From assembly GCA_963556195.1 (NCBI GenBank), contig OY744537.1, positions 21,831,726 through 21,895,725 of the forward strand: a stretch of 64,000 nt of DNA. The letters run 5' to 3'. Below the pieces are notes generated by a model. That model was not told where the DNA came from, did not search any database, and worked only from the letters and a program-made list of their open reading frames with translations. The position numbers and the translations under genes were made by a program. This stretch comes from Sepiola atlantica (Eukaryota > Mollusca > Cephalopoda > Sepiida > Sepiolidae). Below are positions 11,690 to 23,084 of this stretch, in pieces (position 1 is the stretch's first letter; every line of letters starts with the position of its first letter).

Positions 11690-11925
11690 TCGTGTTCTTA
11701 GATACACGTTCTTCTTCTTCTTCCAGGAGAGGATGCATCGAAATACTAGTACACAAGTCTAATGTAAACAAATATTTGTCGATCCGTCCTTTTGGAAAAT
11801 CAAGTTCTCTTAAGAAATATTCCGCCCATTCCACCCACTATTTTCAATCCTCTCGTGATGGCGATCATCGTCCAACCAACAATCGTTTTCACCCTTATCC
11901 TCGAGTGACTGCCGGGCCTTCATAA
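11690..11925 (+). pseudogene. LINE ORF2 C-terminus remnant
   Basis: The translated 3' part (SNVNKYLSIRP) and the following non-coding DNA match the copy at 30460-30860, which ends SNVIKFLSSRP before a shared CCCTCGAGTGA-type tail. Both are 3' ends of one CR1/jockey-like LINE family. Only the last few dozen codons remain. Confidence 0.5.
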
Positions 11926-11929
11926 GCGG

Positions 11930-13292
11930 TAATCCACCAGTAAAAAAAAATGTATGGATACTAATGAAACATTCCACAGTTTAGTCTTTGGTAGTACCAC
12001 ACCACCCTCACCTATTACCGAGTACCGATTATGATTGAACTCTTTTATTCTTCCCAACTAGTACCAGATACCATCGTGGTCTTCGACTTTCTTCAATACT
12101 CTGTACATGTTTATGGTACAAAGGTTATGTACAGTTCAGGGTGAGAGAGGGATTTTTTTAATTTGTAAACTCAGTTAGCCATACTACTGTTAACGGATCG
12201 TATAAAATCTAGCAAAGAATAAGATTCTCCCAAAACATTAGTTATTATCTCTATCCTTGGGTTGTTTCCCCGTCGTATCCTATGTTTCATTCTTCGTATC
12301 ATCTCTCCGCTTTGCTTAATGCAAAATGATGAAAAACAAATGGAAGAAAAGACAGTATTTATCAAAGAAAAATACGAATATTGAACTGAGGCCAAAACAA
12401 TCTGAAATATTTATTTTAAGCATAAAACACAATTGTCATTAGGTGTTCTTTAAAAAAAAATACATTATGTCAAATGGTCTCCGGTTTAAACTTTTATCTA
12501 ATCTAAACATAATGTTCTCTCTCTCTTTTCGTGCTCAATAATTTTCTTACTACATAAACGATTGTTTAGTCAGTCATAAAAGACACATGATCTGTGATTT
12601 TACAAGCGAACATTTTATTTTTTAATCTATTTATTTTATTTTAATATTTACTCCTAATTAATTTCTTTATGTTTTTGTCATAAATCACGATAGTCGTGGA
12701 GGTTTCACTCACTCTAATTTATATCTACTCTTACTGTTACAGATTCACCATGTAAGAAATATATAAGATAATATTTCTTCACATGCACCTGTTAGAAATC
12801 ATAATCAAAGCTTTTTCATTGGTTAACATTTAACTTCCATTCAGAAATTTTCAACATGGCCGACACGACACGCATGATAGATAAGTGTTTTACTTTATTT
12901 ATTTTAAATTGACTTTTTGAATTACATTAAACCGTTAAATATTTTTATTTATATTTATTTCTTAACATGTTATTAATAAAGCCATTTTCCTTACCAATAA
13001 TAGTTTTTTTTCAGTATATGAACACGGTTGAAGTAAGAATCTATATCGACAGGCGGTGATGTTGAAAATGTGGAAGACGAAATAATATGGAAGAAAAACT
13101 AAATTTTACCAGAAGAAATTTCACGTCACGCTATGCGACAACAATTTTTTTTAAATCCAGAGATGTCGTAATTATGTTTTCCTCTTTTTCATACGAAAAT
13201 ATATAATATTATTTAATTGTTGTAAATGAAAGAATGTATTGTTGTTAGTATTTTTTATTAGTAGCTACATTTGCTGTGATAACAAATATGGC
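11930..13292. other. No recognisable gene
   Basis: AT-rich sequence with no domain-bearing frame. A minus-strand frame at 12171-12395 (74 codons) has no recognisable motif. Confidence 0.4.
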
Positions 13293-13430
13293 TTTACTTT
13301 AAAAACTTGAGTACTTTCGGTGATAAATATATCTCAATCAAGGAGGATTAAACGAAAAAAGAGAAAAAAAATATGCTTATACTTCTGATAAGGGTGTTTA
13401 TCACCAAAAGTACTCAAGTTTTTAAAGTAA
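13293..13430. repeat. Inverted repeat with about 34-bp arms
   Basis: TTTACTTTAAAAACTTGAGT and its complement face each other across about 67 bases. The arms extend to GGTGATAAA with one mismatch. It looks like a foldback or miniature element, with no coding content. Confidence 0.85.
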
Positions 13431-13799
13431 ATAAATAATTTATTTTAAAAAACATAAATAAATCGCGTTGTATGTATATATATATATATATATATATATA
13501 ATGTAAATCATCGTTATTGAATATATATTAAATAAGGTATGCATTTCATTGAAATTGGATCTATTTGAATTTTAATAGCAATTAAACAGAAAGATATATG
13601 TATTAATCGTTCTACCTTTTTCGTAAAATATTGTAAAAAAAATTGTAAATTGGAAACATTGAAGTTTGAAATTATAAAACTATTTATTGAACTCGGAATA
13701 GAAAGGTAATAAAAAAGATTTTTAAATTTAAACATTCAAAATCATTTTAATGAGAAGGATGATTCTGTTGATAGCTTTAATTACATATTGTAATTAATT
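13431..13799. other. No recognisable gene; short (TA)n
   Basis: A (TA)n run near 13474-13501. A minus-strand frame at 13514-13735 is AT-driven and matches no family I know. Confidence 0.4.
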
Positions 13800-14290
13800 A
13801 TGTAGAGATGCACTTAAATTTTTGCCGACTAGATGGATGATACAATGTACTGTAAATAAATTTGGCACCTCTTTTTTTTTAAATATGCAAGAAACCCCCC
13901 GTAGCGCCTTACCATCGCTATGGCACCATCTGTGACTAACAATCAGAGGTATCTTTTTTTAAAAACTCATCCGATGTATGGTATATTGATTCTCCTTTAG
14001 TATCCGTTTGCAAATATTTAGCAAATAATAATTTTTGGCAAATTTGTTTTTCCTTTGTTAATAGCTAAAAGTAAAGCTTCATTTCCCGGCAAAGTTGACT
14101 CATCAAGTTGAATAGAAAAACGAGATTTTTTTAATAGCAACACAATGAACTTTCAACATCTTGAGCAATTTCATCAATTCTTCTTTATACTGTATTATTG
14201 CTCAATGAAATTTTCTTGATAATATCCGATATTGGCTTATGTAGCACAGTACGTATTACTTCACTTATAGACGGTATAATTAGTTATTCG
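13800..14290 (-). pseudogene. ZBED5/SCAND3-type hAT transposase fragment, central part
   Basis: On the minus strand, broken frames read in order: LHKPISDIIKKISLSNNTV, a DEIAQDVE-like segment, LFAKYLQTDTKGESIYHTS, then VTDGAIAMVRRYGGFL and a VHCIIHLVGKNL-like segment. These match, in order, the catalytic region of ZBED5-type hAT transposases. TDGA carries the second catalytic Asp and HCIIH-type residues follow it. Several stops and frameshifts are present. The matching BED finger lies 1.5 kb upstream at 15774-16010 with unrelated tandem repeats between. Confidence 0.75.
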
Positions 14291-14489
14291 CTAATAATAT
14301 GAGGGTTTTCACGATTTGGCAATCATTAAAGAAACTAGCAAATATATGCTCCCTCCGGTCGCATATTTTTGCTAGGTTGCCGCGTCAGAAATGAACGCTC
14401 ACCCGTAAACCGATGGAGCCCCAGTCATATTTCTTGGGTGGTTAGACATTGATTTTCTTTGTTTCCGTCCAAGAATATTTTTAGTTAAA
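14291..14489. other. Spacer between hAT fragment and low-complexity array
   Basis: No gene seen. Confidence 0.4.
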
Positions 14490-14880
14490 ATTAAAGAAAA
14501 AAATTTTTTCGACCCCACCCCAATATTTTTACCCTCCCTCATAAAAAAAAATATTTTTAGATAAAAAAACAAAAAAATTTTTTTTGACCCCCCCCAATTT
14601 ATTTTTTACCCTCCCCCATACATAGAAATCTTTTTAGTTAAGAAAAGAAAAAAAAAAATTTTTTTAGCCCCACCTCCCCCAAATTTTTTTTATCCTCCCC
14701 CATACATATAAATATTTTTAATTAAAAAGAAAAAAAAATTTTTGACCCACACCCCCTCCTATTTTTTTACCCTCCCCATATATATTAATATGTTCAGTTA
14801 AAAAAAGAAAAAAAACGTTTACCCCCCCCCCCATTTGTTTTACCCTCCCCTATACATAGTTAAGAAAAGAAAAAAAATTG
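14490..14880. repeat. Degenerate tandem array of about 80-bp T/A/C-rich units
   Basis: About five diverged units share the order A-run, T-run, GACCCC, then TTTTTACCCTCCCCCATA and AAATA. Homopolymer length varies between units. Non-coding. Confidence 0.8.
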
Positions 14881-14889
14881 AGGCAGCGC

Positions 14890-15390
14890 CTCGGTCATAT
14901 CAAAGAACTCATGTTTAAATATGCTATTGAAGGCACCTACGTCATATCAAAGAACCAGTTTTGTTATTCTTCCAAAATGGTTACCCATTTAGTACTTGTC
15001 TTAACAACGTAATGAAAATAAAGTATGATAATGTGAAAAAATTCTCTCACAATGACGTCACTTCCGGAAGGATGAGTCAGCAATTAATTCTTCCAAAATG
15101 GTCACTCATTTAGTAATGGCCGGGATATGTATTGCTTAACTTTGATTTACAACAAAACGCCTTGTCTTAACAACATAATGAAAATAAAGAATGATAATGT
15201 GAAAAAAATCCTCTCACAATGACATCACTTCCGGAAGGACCGGAAGGACCGGAAGGATGAGTCAGCAATTTATTTTTCCAAAATGGTCAACCATTTACTA
15301 ATGGCCGAGATATACCTTGCTTAACTTTAATTTACAACAAAACACCTTGTCTTAACAACGTAATGAAAATAAAGAATGATAATGTGAAAC
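14890..15390. repeat. Tandem repeat, about 177-bp unit, three copies
   Basis: Units share CTTGTCTTAACAAC, AATGAAAATAAAG, CTCACAATGAC and CACTTCCGGAAGGA. The second copy has GGACCGGAA multiplied three times near 15231-15257, a small nested expansion. Confidence 0.85.
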
Positions 15391-15640
15391 AACAGAACAG
15401 ATACTACACTACCTCCACACCTCTAAAAAAAGGAGGAGGGCATGCCTGGGAGGATGGTATCATGACAACAGAACATATACTACACTACCTCCACACTTCT
15501 CAAAAAAGGAGGAAATGCCTGGGAGGATGGTATCATGAAAACAGAACAGATACTACACTACCTCCACACCTCTCAAAAAAGGAGGAGAAAATGCTTGGGA
15601 GGATGGTATCATGACAACAGAACATATACTACACTACACT
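15385..15640. repeat. Tandem repeat, about 76-bp unit, 3.3 copies
   Basis: Units share ACAGAACAGATACTACACTA, an A-run, GGAGGA and GGGAGGATGGTATCATGA. An open frame at 15363-15614 is only a by-product of the periodicity. Confidence 0.9.
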
Positions 15641-15773
15641 ATGCCCCTGAATTGAGCATTTAAAGATAGTACATTAGTCTGAAATAGTATATACTATACT
15701 ATTTCATAATAAGCACAATAGTCTCAAATAGTATAGTTTTGGCTTCAGACAGACAGATACATAATCTCTATTA
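15641..15773. other. Spacer with short inverted repeat
   Basis: A small inverted pair around GAAATAGTATA/TATACTATTTC near 15680-15710. Nothing else seen. Confidence 0.4.
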
Positions 15774-16010
15774 TTAATAGATAGTGTCAGAAGCAAGCAA
15801 GCCATCGCTATCTTGTATAGTTGCGGTTGAAAAGAGTTTTGCCAATGTCGGTTGTTTGATAATTTTTTCTTTTAGTATCCGAAAATAAGATAAGTTCTTA
15901 TCTTTTTTATTCCCATGAACTTTAGTTAGATGTTCTAGTAGTCTTGAAGGCCACATAGCTTCGTTTGATATAACTTTCTGGCAAATCAGGCAACATTGGT
16001 AATGTATTGT
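15774..16010 (-). pseudogene. BED-finger N-terminus of a ZBED5-type hAT transposase
   Basis: The minus-strand frame reads CLICQKVISNEAMWPSRLL then EHLTKVH, giving C-x2-C and H-x4-H of a BED zinc finger with the typical P-S-R-L-L-E-H-L core. A YFRILKEKI segment follows. BED fingers bind transposon ends. The domain is intact, but the transposase body is cut off by tandem repeats. The 13800-14290 fragment is the likely remainder. Confidence 0.75.
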
Positions 16011-16774
16011 TTACAGGTGACTCAATAAAACCATAGTTCAAATATTCGATATTATATTGTCTACATTTTCTCTTTGGTTTGGATATTTATTATCTGTAGG
16101 AAAAAATTGCATTTTTATTAAGGTATTTTTAATTTATATTTTATTTTGTAATTTTTAAAAATATTTTTGTAAAAAAAAGAGCTAATGAAATAAAAGATAT
16201 GATATGTTCATTATTAAGCGAATATAATTATTACAAATCAAATAAATTATATTCACCGATTATAATATCTGTAAGTTAACTTTAACTTTTCACAATATCA
16301 AAACAATCTAACTTAGGGTTATATTCTGCCGTAATTTTCCAGTAAAAATGACGGGAAACCCTCCTGGTTCACAGCGTGCTCCAAAATCTACTGGTAGTAC
16401 TGGCAGTACAGCTGTTGCGGCTCGGGCTTTTGACTTGAGATCGAGCAATCTCACGAGAAGCAGTTGGTTTTAGCAATTTTTGTATTTGTTAGATAATGGG
16501 TAATCTCCTTTCCCTTATATCTCATACCATTTCCCTTTGACTACAACCTCCCACCACAATAATCGAGCCAGCGTCTAGTAAGTTGTTCAAATAATAATTA
16601 AGCGCTATGAACGGAATACATAAATTAATTTTCTAAATATTCTTATCTTTCACCGGCCCTTACAGTTATTTAATTCCCCAAATGCACCTGTGGCCATCGT
16701 CGCCTCGCCACTGGATCGCTGCAGTGGCCACCAGGGGGCGGTACCACCCACTCTGAGAATCTATGGTCTAGACA

Positions 16775-16776
<2 letters not shown>
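16011..16776. other. No recognisable gene
   Basis: AT-rich DNA. Positions 16680-16760 contain CCACCAGGGGGCG, which resembles a CTCF-type site. That resemblance is only suggestive. Confidence 0.4.
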
Positions 16777-16849
<73 letters not shown>

Positions 16850-16866
16850 GGTGTGTGTGTGAGTGT
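16777..16866. repeat. (TA)n(GT)n microsatellite
   Basis: About 58 bases of TA followed by about 30 bases of GT-rich repeat. Confidence 0.97.
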
Positions 16867-16969
16867 GTATTTTTATTTATATTTAGAATTATATATATAT
16901 AATCAAATATAAATTTTATAACATGAAGTAATTATAATAGTTCAATAGTGTAAGGCCAGAGCTATGTTA

Positions 16970-17467
16970 TATTCAATATTTTTATCTAATTTTATACCAT
17001 TTCAATGGACAGATTCATGCCATTTCATAAAACTGACAACAAAAGACGGTTAATGAAAATATATGTCTTAATTAAAGAAATATTTAGGTCAATTTTTAAG
17101 CTGATGATGAAGGGTTAGAAATACAAACAGCGAAAAGCATAAGATACGTATAAGTTACCACAAGGATATAATGAGATCATAGTTCTATGTAAAAAGAAGA
17201 TATAATGTTGATAATGAGTACAGATTGTATTTTAGGCTCTGCTTGCCTCGTTTTTTTTTCATTTTTTCATTGTTTTTTGCTTGTTTTACTTTGTGTTTTA
17301 TAATTAGCACTGAAGATAGCCACACCAAGAAATACATGTACAAAAGCATTTTACATATATCTTGGTGTAAGCCGAAACAATTGTATGCTGAATAAAAAAA
17401 CAAGGTTTATGAAATGGTATGAATCTGTCCTTAACATTGGTATGGTATAAAATTAAATAAAAAATAT

Positions 17468-17473
<6 letters not shown>
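16970..17473. repeat. Inverted repeat, about 65-bp arms, between two (TA)n(GT)n tracts
   Basis: The left end (16970-17036) and right end (17400-17473) are inverted copies sharing GACAGATTCAT and CCATTTCATAAA. TA/GT tracts lie outside both, in mirror orientation. Inside, CTGAAGA near 17312 and CTGATGA near 17101 are followed by GAAA motifs, as in the other hammerhead-like termini of this window, but the stems are broken. Probably joined retroelement ends. Confidence 0.7.
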
Positions 17474-17541
<68 letters not shown>

Positions 17542-17556
17542 TGTGTGTGTGGGGGT
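17474..17556. repeat. (TA)n(GT)n microsatellite
   Basis: About 65 bases of TA, then GCGTGTGTGTG. It mirrors the tract at 16777-16866. Confidence 0.95.
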
Positions 17557-17571
17557 GTAATCTGAATTAAT

Positions 17572-17795
17572 GAACGAGTCATTATCATTTTCTGAATATG
17601 TATTCTAGAAAATACGGTTAGTAACATGACCACATTATTTTTTGTAAATGTTAATATTTAGAGGGTGCATATATATAAAGTTCCTTTTATGACCCGATCA
17701 TTATAAATTTAGGAATATATATTCTCGACAACACGGTGAGTAACATGGACACATTATTAATATTTATTTTTTTGTAAACCTTACCATTTAGGGGC
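17572..17795. repeat. Diverged direct repeat, about 119-bp period, two copies
   Basis: The segment around ACGGTTAGTAACATGACCAC recurs about 119 bases later as ACGGTGAGTAACATGGACAC, with similar flanks. Non-coding. Confidence 0.7.
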
Positions 17796-17902
17796 TGTCA
17801 CAGAAACCGTACCATACCCCGCAAAGAAAAATACAAAACATTAAAATTTAAAACTATGCTATATTTATTGTTTATACCCGTCCAAGGAAGGGGATTTTTT
17901 CT

Positions 17903-17957
17903 AATATATATATATATATAAAAGAGAGAAAGAGAGTTGGGCGAGTGAGTGAAAGTA

Positions 17958-18042
<85 letters not shown>
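17903..18042. repeat. (TA)n tracts, target of a mariner insertion
   Basis: A short TA run (17903-17922), a GA-rich spacer, and a long TA run (17960-18042). The mariner element begins directly at its right edge, so this tract and the one at 19374-19455 were one microsatellite before insertion. Confidence 0.9.
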
Positions 18043-18045
<3 letters not shown>

Positions 18046-19370
18046 GGTGTTTCAAAAGTCTTGGGAACATTACAAATGCGTATATCTCATGAACTATTCC
18101 AGGTAGAAAAATGAAACTGGTACCATTTTAAAGCTTGCTTAATCAAGTTTTTGGTCATACTAATGATTTTCGTGTTATCTTTCCAGGTGCAGTAATGGCG
18201 TTCTCTAAACAAGACAAGGCATTTTGCGTCCTCCAATTTGCAAAGACTGAATCGTGGACATGTGTTCAGCGTGCATTTCGCAGGAAATTTTAAAAAGAAG
18301 CCCCTGAAAGGAAATCCATTGTCAGATGGCATGCTAAATTTGTGAAAGATGGGTGTTTGTGCCCAAGTAAGCGAACAGGTCGCCCTTCAACTTCAGAAGA
18401 TGCAGTTGAGCAAGTTCGGACAGCCTTTCAGCGGAGCCCCCATAAATCAGTGAGAAGAGCCAGCAGGGAACTTCAGCTTGCTCCAGCAACTGTCTGGCGT
18501 GTCTTAAGGAAACGACTGCAAATGGTACCTTACAAGCTCAAGTTGGTCCAAAAGTTGAAGGACACTGATAAGCCACTTCGCCGTGACTTTTGCATTGCAA
18601 TGCAAGAGAAGTTGGAAGATAACGGCTTTGATGACCGGCTTGTTTTTAGCGATGAGGCGACCTTCCATCTGAATGGCAAAGTTAACAAGCATAACACTCG
18701 CATATGGGGTACTGAGAATCCTCATGAACTTCTTGAGCACGAGCGAGATTCACCAAAAGTGAACGTGTTTTGTGCAATTTCCAAGAAAGGTGTCTATGGA
18801 CCGTTCTTCTTTGAAGAGGCAACTATCACTGGTGAATCCTATCTCAACATGCTGGAAGACTGGTTAATGGCTCAGTTGGAACAAGCAGAATCTGATGACT
18901 TCATTTTTCAACAAGATGGTGCACCACCACACTGGAGTCTTAGAGTAAGGCAGTTTCTTAACACAAGGCTGCCTGGTAGATGGATTGGGAGATCTGGGCG
19001 AGGTGATGACGTTCTCATGCCCTGGCCTCCTAGGTCTCCAGATCTTACCCCGTGTGACTTTTTCCTTTGGGGCTTTGTCAAGCAACAAGTCTATGTGCCG
19101 CCCCTTCCAAGAGATATTGACGAACTAAAGGCTCGAGTAACGGCAGTTGTGGGAACCATTGACATCAAGATGCTGGAACGCGTTTGGCAGGAAATGGACT
19201 ATCGACTAGATGTCTGCCGTGTGACGAATGGTGCTCATATTGAGCAACTTTGAAGATTCCCCACAAAACTTGAAACTTTAACCTTTCCAACGGTACCAAT
19301 TTCATTTTTCAACTCCTAATAGTTTTTGAGTTATTAAAAATCGTTATGTTCCCAAGACTTTTGAAACACC

Positions 19371-19375
<5 letters not shown>
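18041..19375 (+). mobile_element. mariner/Tc1-type transposon with perfect 30-bp terminal repeats
   Basis: The left end at 18041 (TACAGGGTGTTTCAAAAGTC...) and the right end at 19375 are perfect inverted copies over about 30 bases. The similarity then continues imperfectly to about 85 bases. TA lies at both ends as the target duplication, inside a long (TA)n microsatellite. The body is 1.33 kb with one transposase frame. Perfect ends imply a recent insertion. Confidence 0.95.
18195..19253 (+). pseudogene. mariner-like transposase, one in-frame TAA (352 codons)
   Basis: From ATG 18195 the frame runs to TGA 19251-19253, broken only by TAA at 18291 (codon 33). The N-terminus is a helix-turn-helix region, followed by the linker KRTGRPS and a second such region (ASRELQLAPATVWRVL). 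Catalytic motifs are SDEATFH (D about 153), QQDGAPPH (D about 241) and SPDLTPCDFFLWG (D about 288). Spacing between the second and third Asp is 46 residues, longer than in classic mariners (34) and in DD41D relatives. The stop is one C-to-T change from Gln (CAA). The protein would cut and paste the element at TA sites. This copy is inactive unless read through. Confidence 0.9.
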
Positions 19376-19451
<76 letters not shown>

Positions 19452-19456
19452 CATAT
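19376..19456. repeat. (TA)n microsatellite
   Basis: Right half of the TA tract split by the mariner element. A few TACA interruptions. Confidence 0.95.
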
Positions 19457-19821
19457 TGATGCATGTTTGATTAAACAACAGGGACAATTCCTATTTGTTT
19501 CTTTTTCATCCATTTTTTCATGTTGACGGACTAATGATCTAATGTTCTGTTAGAGTGTGAACAGGAACTCGCCATAACTGCTAACGTTTTCGACTCCCAT
19601 GAGTCTTCATCAGGCACGTGAGGAGTTATGCAATAAATACATTCACCAGTTTTAGTTTGCATAACGCCTCACGTGGCTGATGAAGACTCATGGGAGTCGA
19701 AAACGTTGGCAGTTTTGGCGAGTTCCTGTTCACACTCGAACAGCACATTAGACCATGAGTCCGTCAACATGAAAAGAAACAAACAGGAATTGTCCTTGTT
19801 GTTTAATCAAACATGCATCAA
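19457..19821. repeat. 365-bp inverted repeat between (TA)n tracts
   Basis: Two arms of about 165 bases, both ending in TTGATGCATGTTTGATTAAA, meet near 19640. Each arm, read outward, holds CTGATGA-A-GACTC, a short loop, GAGTC and GAAAAC, a hammerhead-like core with one extra base after CTGATGA. The outer ends abut TA tracts on both sides. I interpret it as two inverted termini of a Penelope-like or retrozyme-like element. Confidence 0.85.
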
Positions 19822-19839
19822 TGAAGAAATTCTGCCTAA

Positions 19840-20240
<401 letters not shown>

Positions 20241-20272
20241 TACGATTTTGTTGTACGCGAAATTTACTTACT

Positions 20273-20275
<3 letters not shown>

Positions 20276-20350
<75 letters not shown>
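20276..20350. repeat. (TA)n microsatellite
   Basis: About 75 bases of TA repeat. Confidence 0.97.
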
Positions 20351-20351
<1 letters not shown>

Positions 20352-21019
20352 TTGCGAGTAGATGGAAGATACAGACTCAAGCTTTTTCAAGCGAGTCTCA
20401 AGATTAACTTTGCAGTTTTAGCTCTCTCAGAATATACTTTTTTTTCTCTCATCTTGAACGACTAAGTAGCTGGACATCCACTAGATCTTCGAGTCGATGC
20501 CTCTTTGCAAGGGCAGGTGTGTGACTCTGAAGTAGCCTGTGAGAGCATAAAATAAAATACGGCAAACTTGTACCAAACGGAGCGAAAAAAACAAGATATG
20601 CCAACAAGGACAACATACTTATTGAAATGCTATCAGGTTTTTGTTAATATCTAAACTCTTTTTTTTTTCTTTTTTTTCAATCACTTAAAACATCTACTTG
20701 AGCCCAATAGTGAGAAAAGGAGAAAAAGATAAAAGAATGTAACTTAAGCTCCTTAATATTGCAAGGAAAGGAGAAGTAAAACACACACAAGGGGCGAGGA
20801 AGGAGTGTGAACATGATTCAGTAAGTAAACAAGAATGAGAAATCAGAAGAAAAAAATAACGCTGACTCATAGTGTCGGATGTCGATTTTTACAAAACACG
20901 ACAAAATCCAAACAAAACAAAAAAGATTCGTCTTCCAAAACAAATCCTGTCAATTTTTATCATTTCTGATGGTCATTTATGAACTAATGCTGCTAACAAA
21001 AGAAATAAAGGTATGTTGT
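20351..21019. other. No recognisable gene
   Basis: AT-rich with T-runs. I see no domain or repeat partner. Confidence 0.4.
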
Positions 21020-21240
21020 AGTCAGTTGGGAAGCAGCTGCGCGGTATTGTGTTCCATAAATGGGGGTATTAGAAATAAATTTCGTTGCATTTGGTTTTAG
21101 GTACACAATGAAAGAAAGGAAAGTTCTTTGCTGTGGTTGTCGCTATACGAGTTCTGGCTGTGAATGTTTTACACGGGGGGGGGGATAGTTGAGCTCATTC
21201 GATCACCTACCATGAAAATGCCGATAGAGGAAAGAAAGAC
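21020..21240 (-). pseudogene. LINE 3' end remnant (same family as 30460-30860)
   Basis: On the minus strand the order of motifs matches the plus-strand copy at 30460-30700: ATCGGCATTTTCATG, GTAAAACATTCACAGC, AAGAAC(T)TTCCTTTC, and GGAACACAATAC then GCGCAGCTGCTT. In the better copy this codes for a LINE C-terminus. Here the frame is broken and a run of about 12 C/G is inserted. Confidence 0.65.
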
Positions 21241-21289
21241 TAGCAATATAATTTTCTTTATAGCTGTGGTGAAGTCGCGAGTTCATATC

Positions 21290-21500
21290 GGTAAGTTTGT
21301 AGATTAATACCCTCAGCTAACCCCTCCAACAAAAATAAAATGAGATCTACATTTTTAGGTGACTACGTGTGGATCCCTCCAAAACCTGTTAGAAGAAAAC
21401 AATTATTTTAGAATTGAAAGTGGGGATCAGTTTCTCATATGAATTTAACGTAAAACGATACCCCATTTTCGGGCCATTCTAGCGTTTTGGGGCATTCACC
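21290..21500 (-). repeat. Dispersed repeat family D, copy A
   Basis: Shares ordered blocks with 30200-30440 and 36740-36920 (opposite strand) and 35880-36060 (same strand): ACAATTATTTTAGAATT, GGGGATCAGTTTC, a GGGCCATTCTA motif and the T-run flank. Non-coding, unnamed and a few hundred bases long. Confidence 0.7.
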
Positions 21501-22006
21501 AAAAAAACTTTCTTTTCTTTTTGCTATGGGAGATAAATTCTGTGCGTTTTTTAGAGGAGAGAGTCTACTTATTTAGACGATTACATGTGGTTTTACGACG
21601 TTGCCACTCGTGTTGGATAATGGCTCTGTGAGAACGGACGCATCTTGAGGTGGACGTATCTGTTGGAAATCGTTGGTTTGACTTGCAGTAGAGTGCAGAA
21701 TAAGGCTGTTCTCACAGTCGGAGCTCACAGACGTGACAGGGTCACCGCATTGACGAGACCTCAAATCAAGGGTCAATGTGCACCTGCACATAGAGGCTCT
21801 GTGACGTCACAGGCTTTTGCGTGGGAAGCAAAGTTTTGCCAGTCTGGGTTTTGGGGGCAAGCCTATCAGACGTGATTTTTACCATGTAGTCTGCAACATA
21901 CAGAGGGGAATTAATTACCTAAGAAAATACAGGCGAAAGATCTCTTTTCCCCCCTCCACGAATGGTTAAGGACTTAATTGATAAATAATTACAAAAGCAG
22001 TAATTT

Positions 22007-22011
<5 letters not shown>
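21501..22011. other. GC-richer unassigned segment with a CRE-like palindrome
   Basis: Positions 21570-21880 are GC-richer than the surroundings and contain TGACGTCA near 21801, a perfect CRE-type octamer. No gene is recognisable on either strand, and a regulatory role is untested. Confidence 0.35.

Positions 22012-22065
<54 letters not shown>
22012..22065. repeat. (TC)n microsatellite, left part
   Basis: TC repeat directly left of the hAT element. The CT tract at 25323-25394 continues it, so the element inserted into one TC tract. Confidence 0.95.
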
Positions 22066-22069
<4 letters not shown>

Positions 22070-22826
22070 GGCGTAGCTAGACCTTTTGCCGCCCGGGGCG
22101 GTAGTAAAATTTGCCGCCCCCCCCCCCGGCATTTGGGTGCCCGGAAAATTCGTCCATGGATAATTCGCCCATGGATAATTCGTCCATGGAAAATTTTTTG
22201 CTAGGTAGGAAAACTGGTCCATTATTATTAAGTTAACATTATTCTTAATTTTCATACCTTGCGAAAATTAGTTCTACGGTATCTAATTTTCCTAAATTCA
22301 ATTAAATTAAAATTAAAATATGAAAACTGATTTTTAATATTTTTTATTCATTTGAGATTTTATCTGTTTTCCTTTTGTTTTAAGTAGATGGTGGGGGTTG
22401 CCCGGGGTGATTTTGTCCGATCCCCCAGCTAGCAATTGTAAAGTTTACAAGGAGTTATAAAAAGTATGCTACAAAAACAAACGTTTGGACAGTAATAAAA
22501 TTAATGAATTCAAACTTTCGCATCTAATGTTATTTCCTCTTTGATGTCGGTGTATATACACCCAAATATCCAACTTTCTTTTCGCACCTATTCGATAAAA
22601 ATTTATATGAAAGTTCCCCTTTAAGTATGAAATCTTTCTGAGGTCATTTTGTTTATTTGGTGCTTGGCCGAAGCCTAGGCTTGGCCCTATCCTGTTAGGT
22701 CAGCCGGTCACTGAGTATATCTCCAGAAATAATTAATGCTTGCATTTTTTAAACTTAGTGATTGAAATGAATTAAAGCAATTTATTCTCAATTAATGGAA
22801 ATTTTGTTCAAGAATTAAAACCAGCC

Positions 22827-22993
22827 ATATATATATATATACATATATATGTATGTATATATGCGTATTTATATATGTGTATGTGTGTGTATATATGTAT
22901 ATATGTATATATGCACGTATGTATGTATATATGTATATGTATGTATAAATATATGTGTATATGCACATATATATGTATATATGCACATATATA
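22827..22993. repeat. TA/TG-rich microsatellite inside the hAT element
   Basis: Irregular TATATG/TGTATA repeat lying between the left end and the transposase. It sits where the N-terminal zinc-finger exon would be expected and may have replaced it. Confidence 0.85.
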
Positions 22994-23084
22994 GTTATAA
23001 AATAAATACGTATTTATTATAATGCTCCCATAATGTTGAGCATAATGAGAGCCGAAAATGGCAAACGGCCGTAAGCGAATATAG

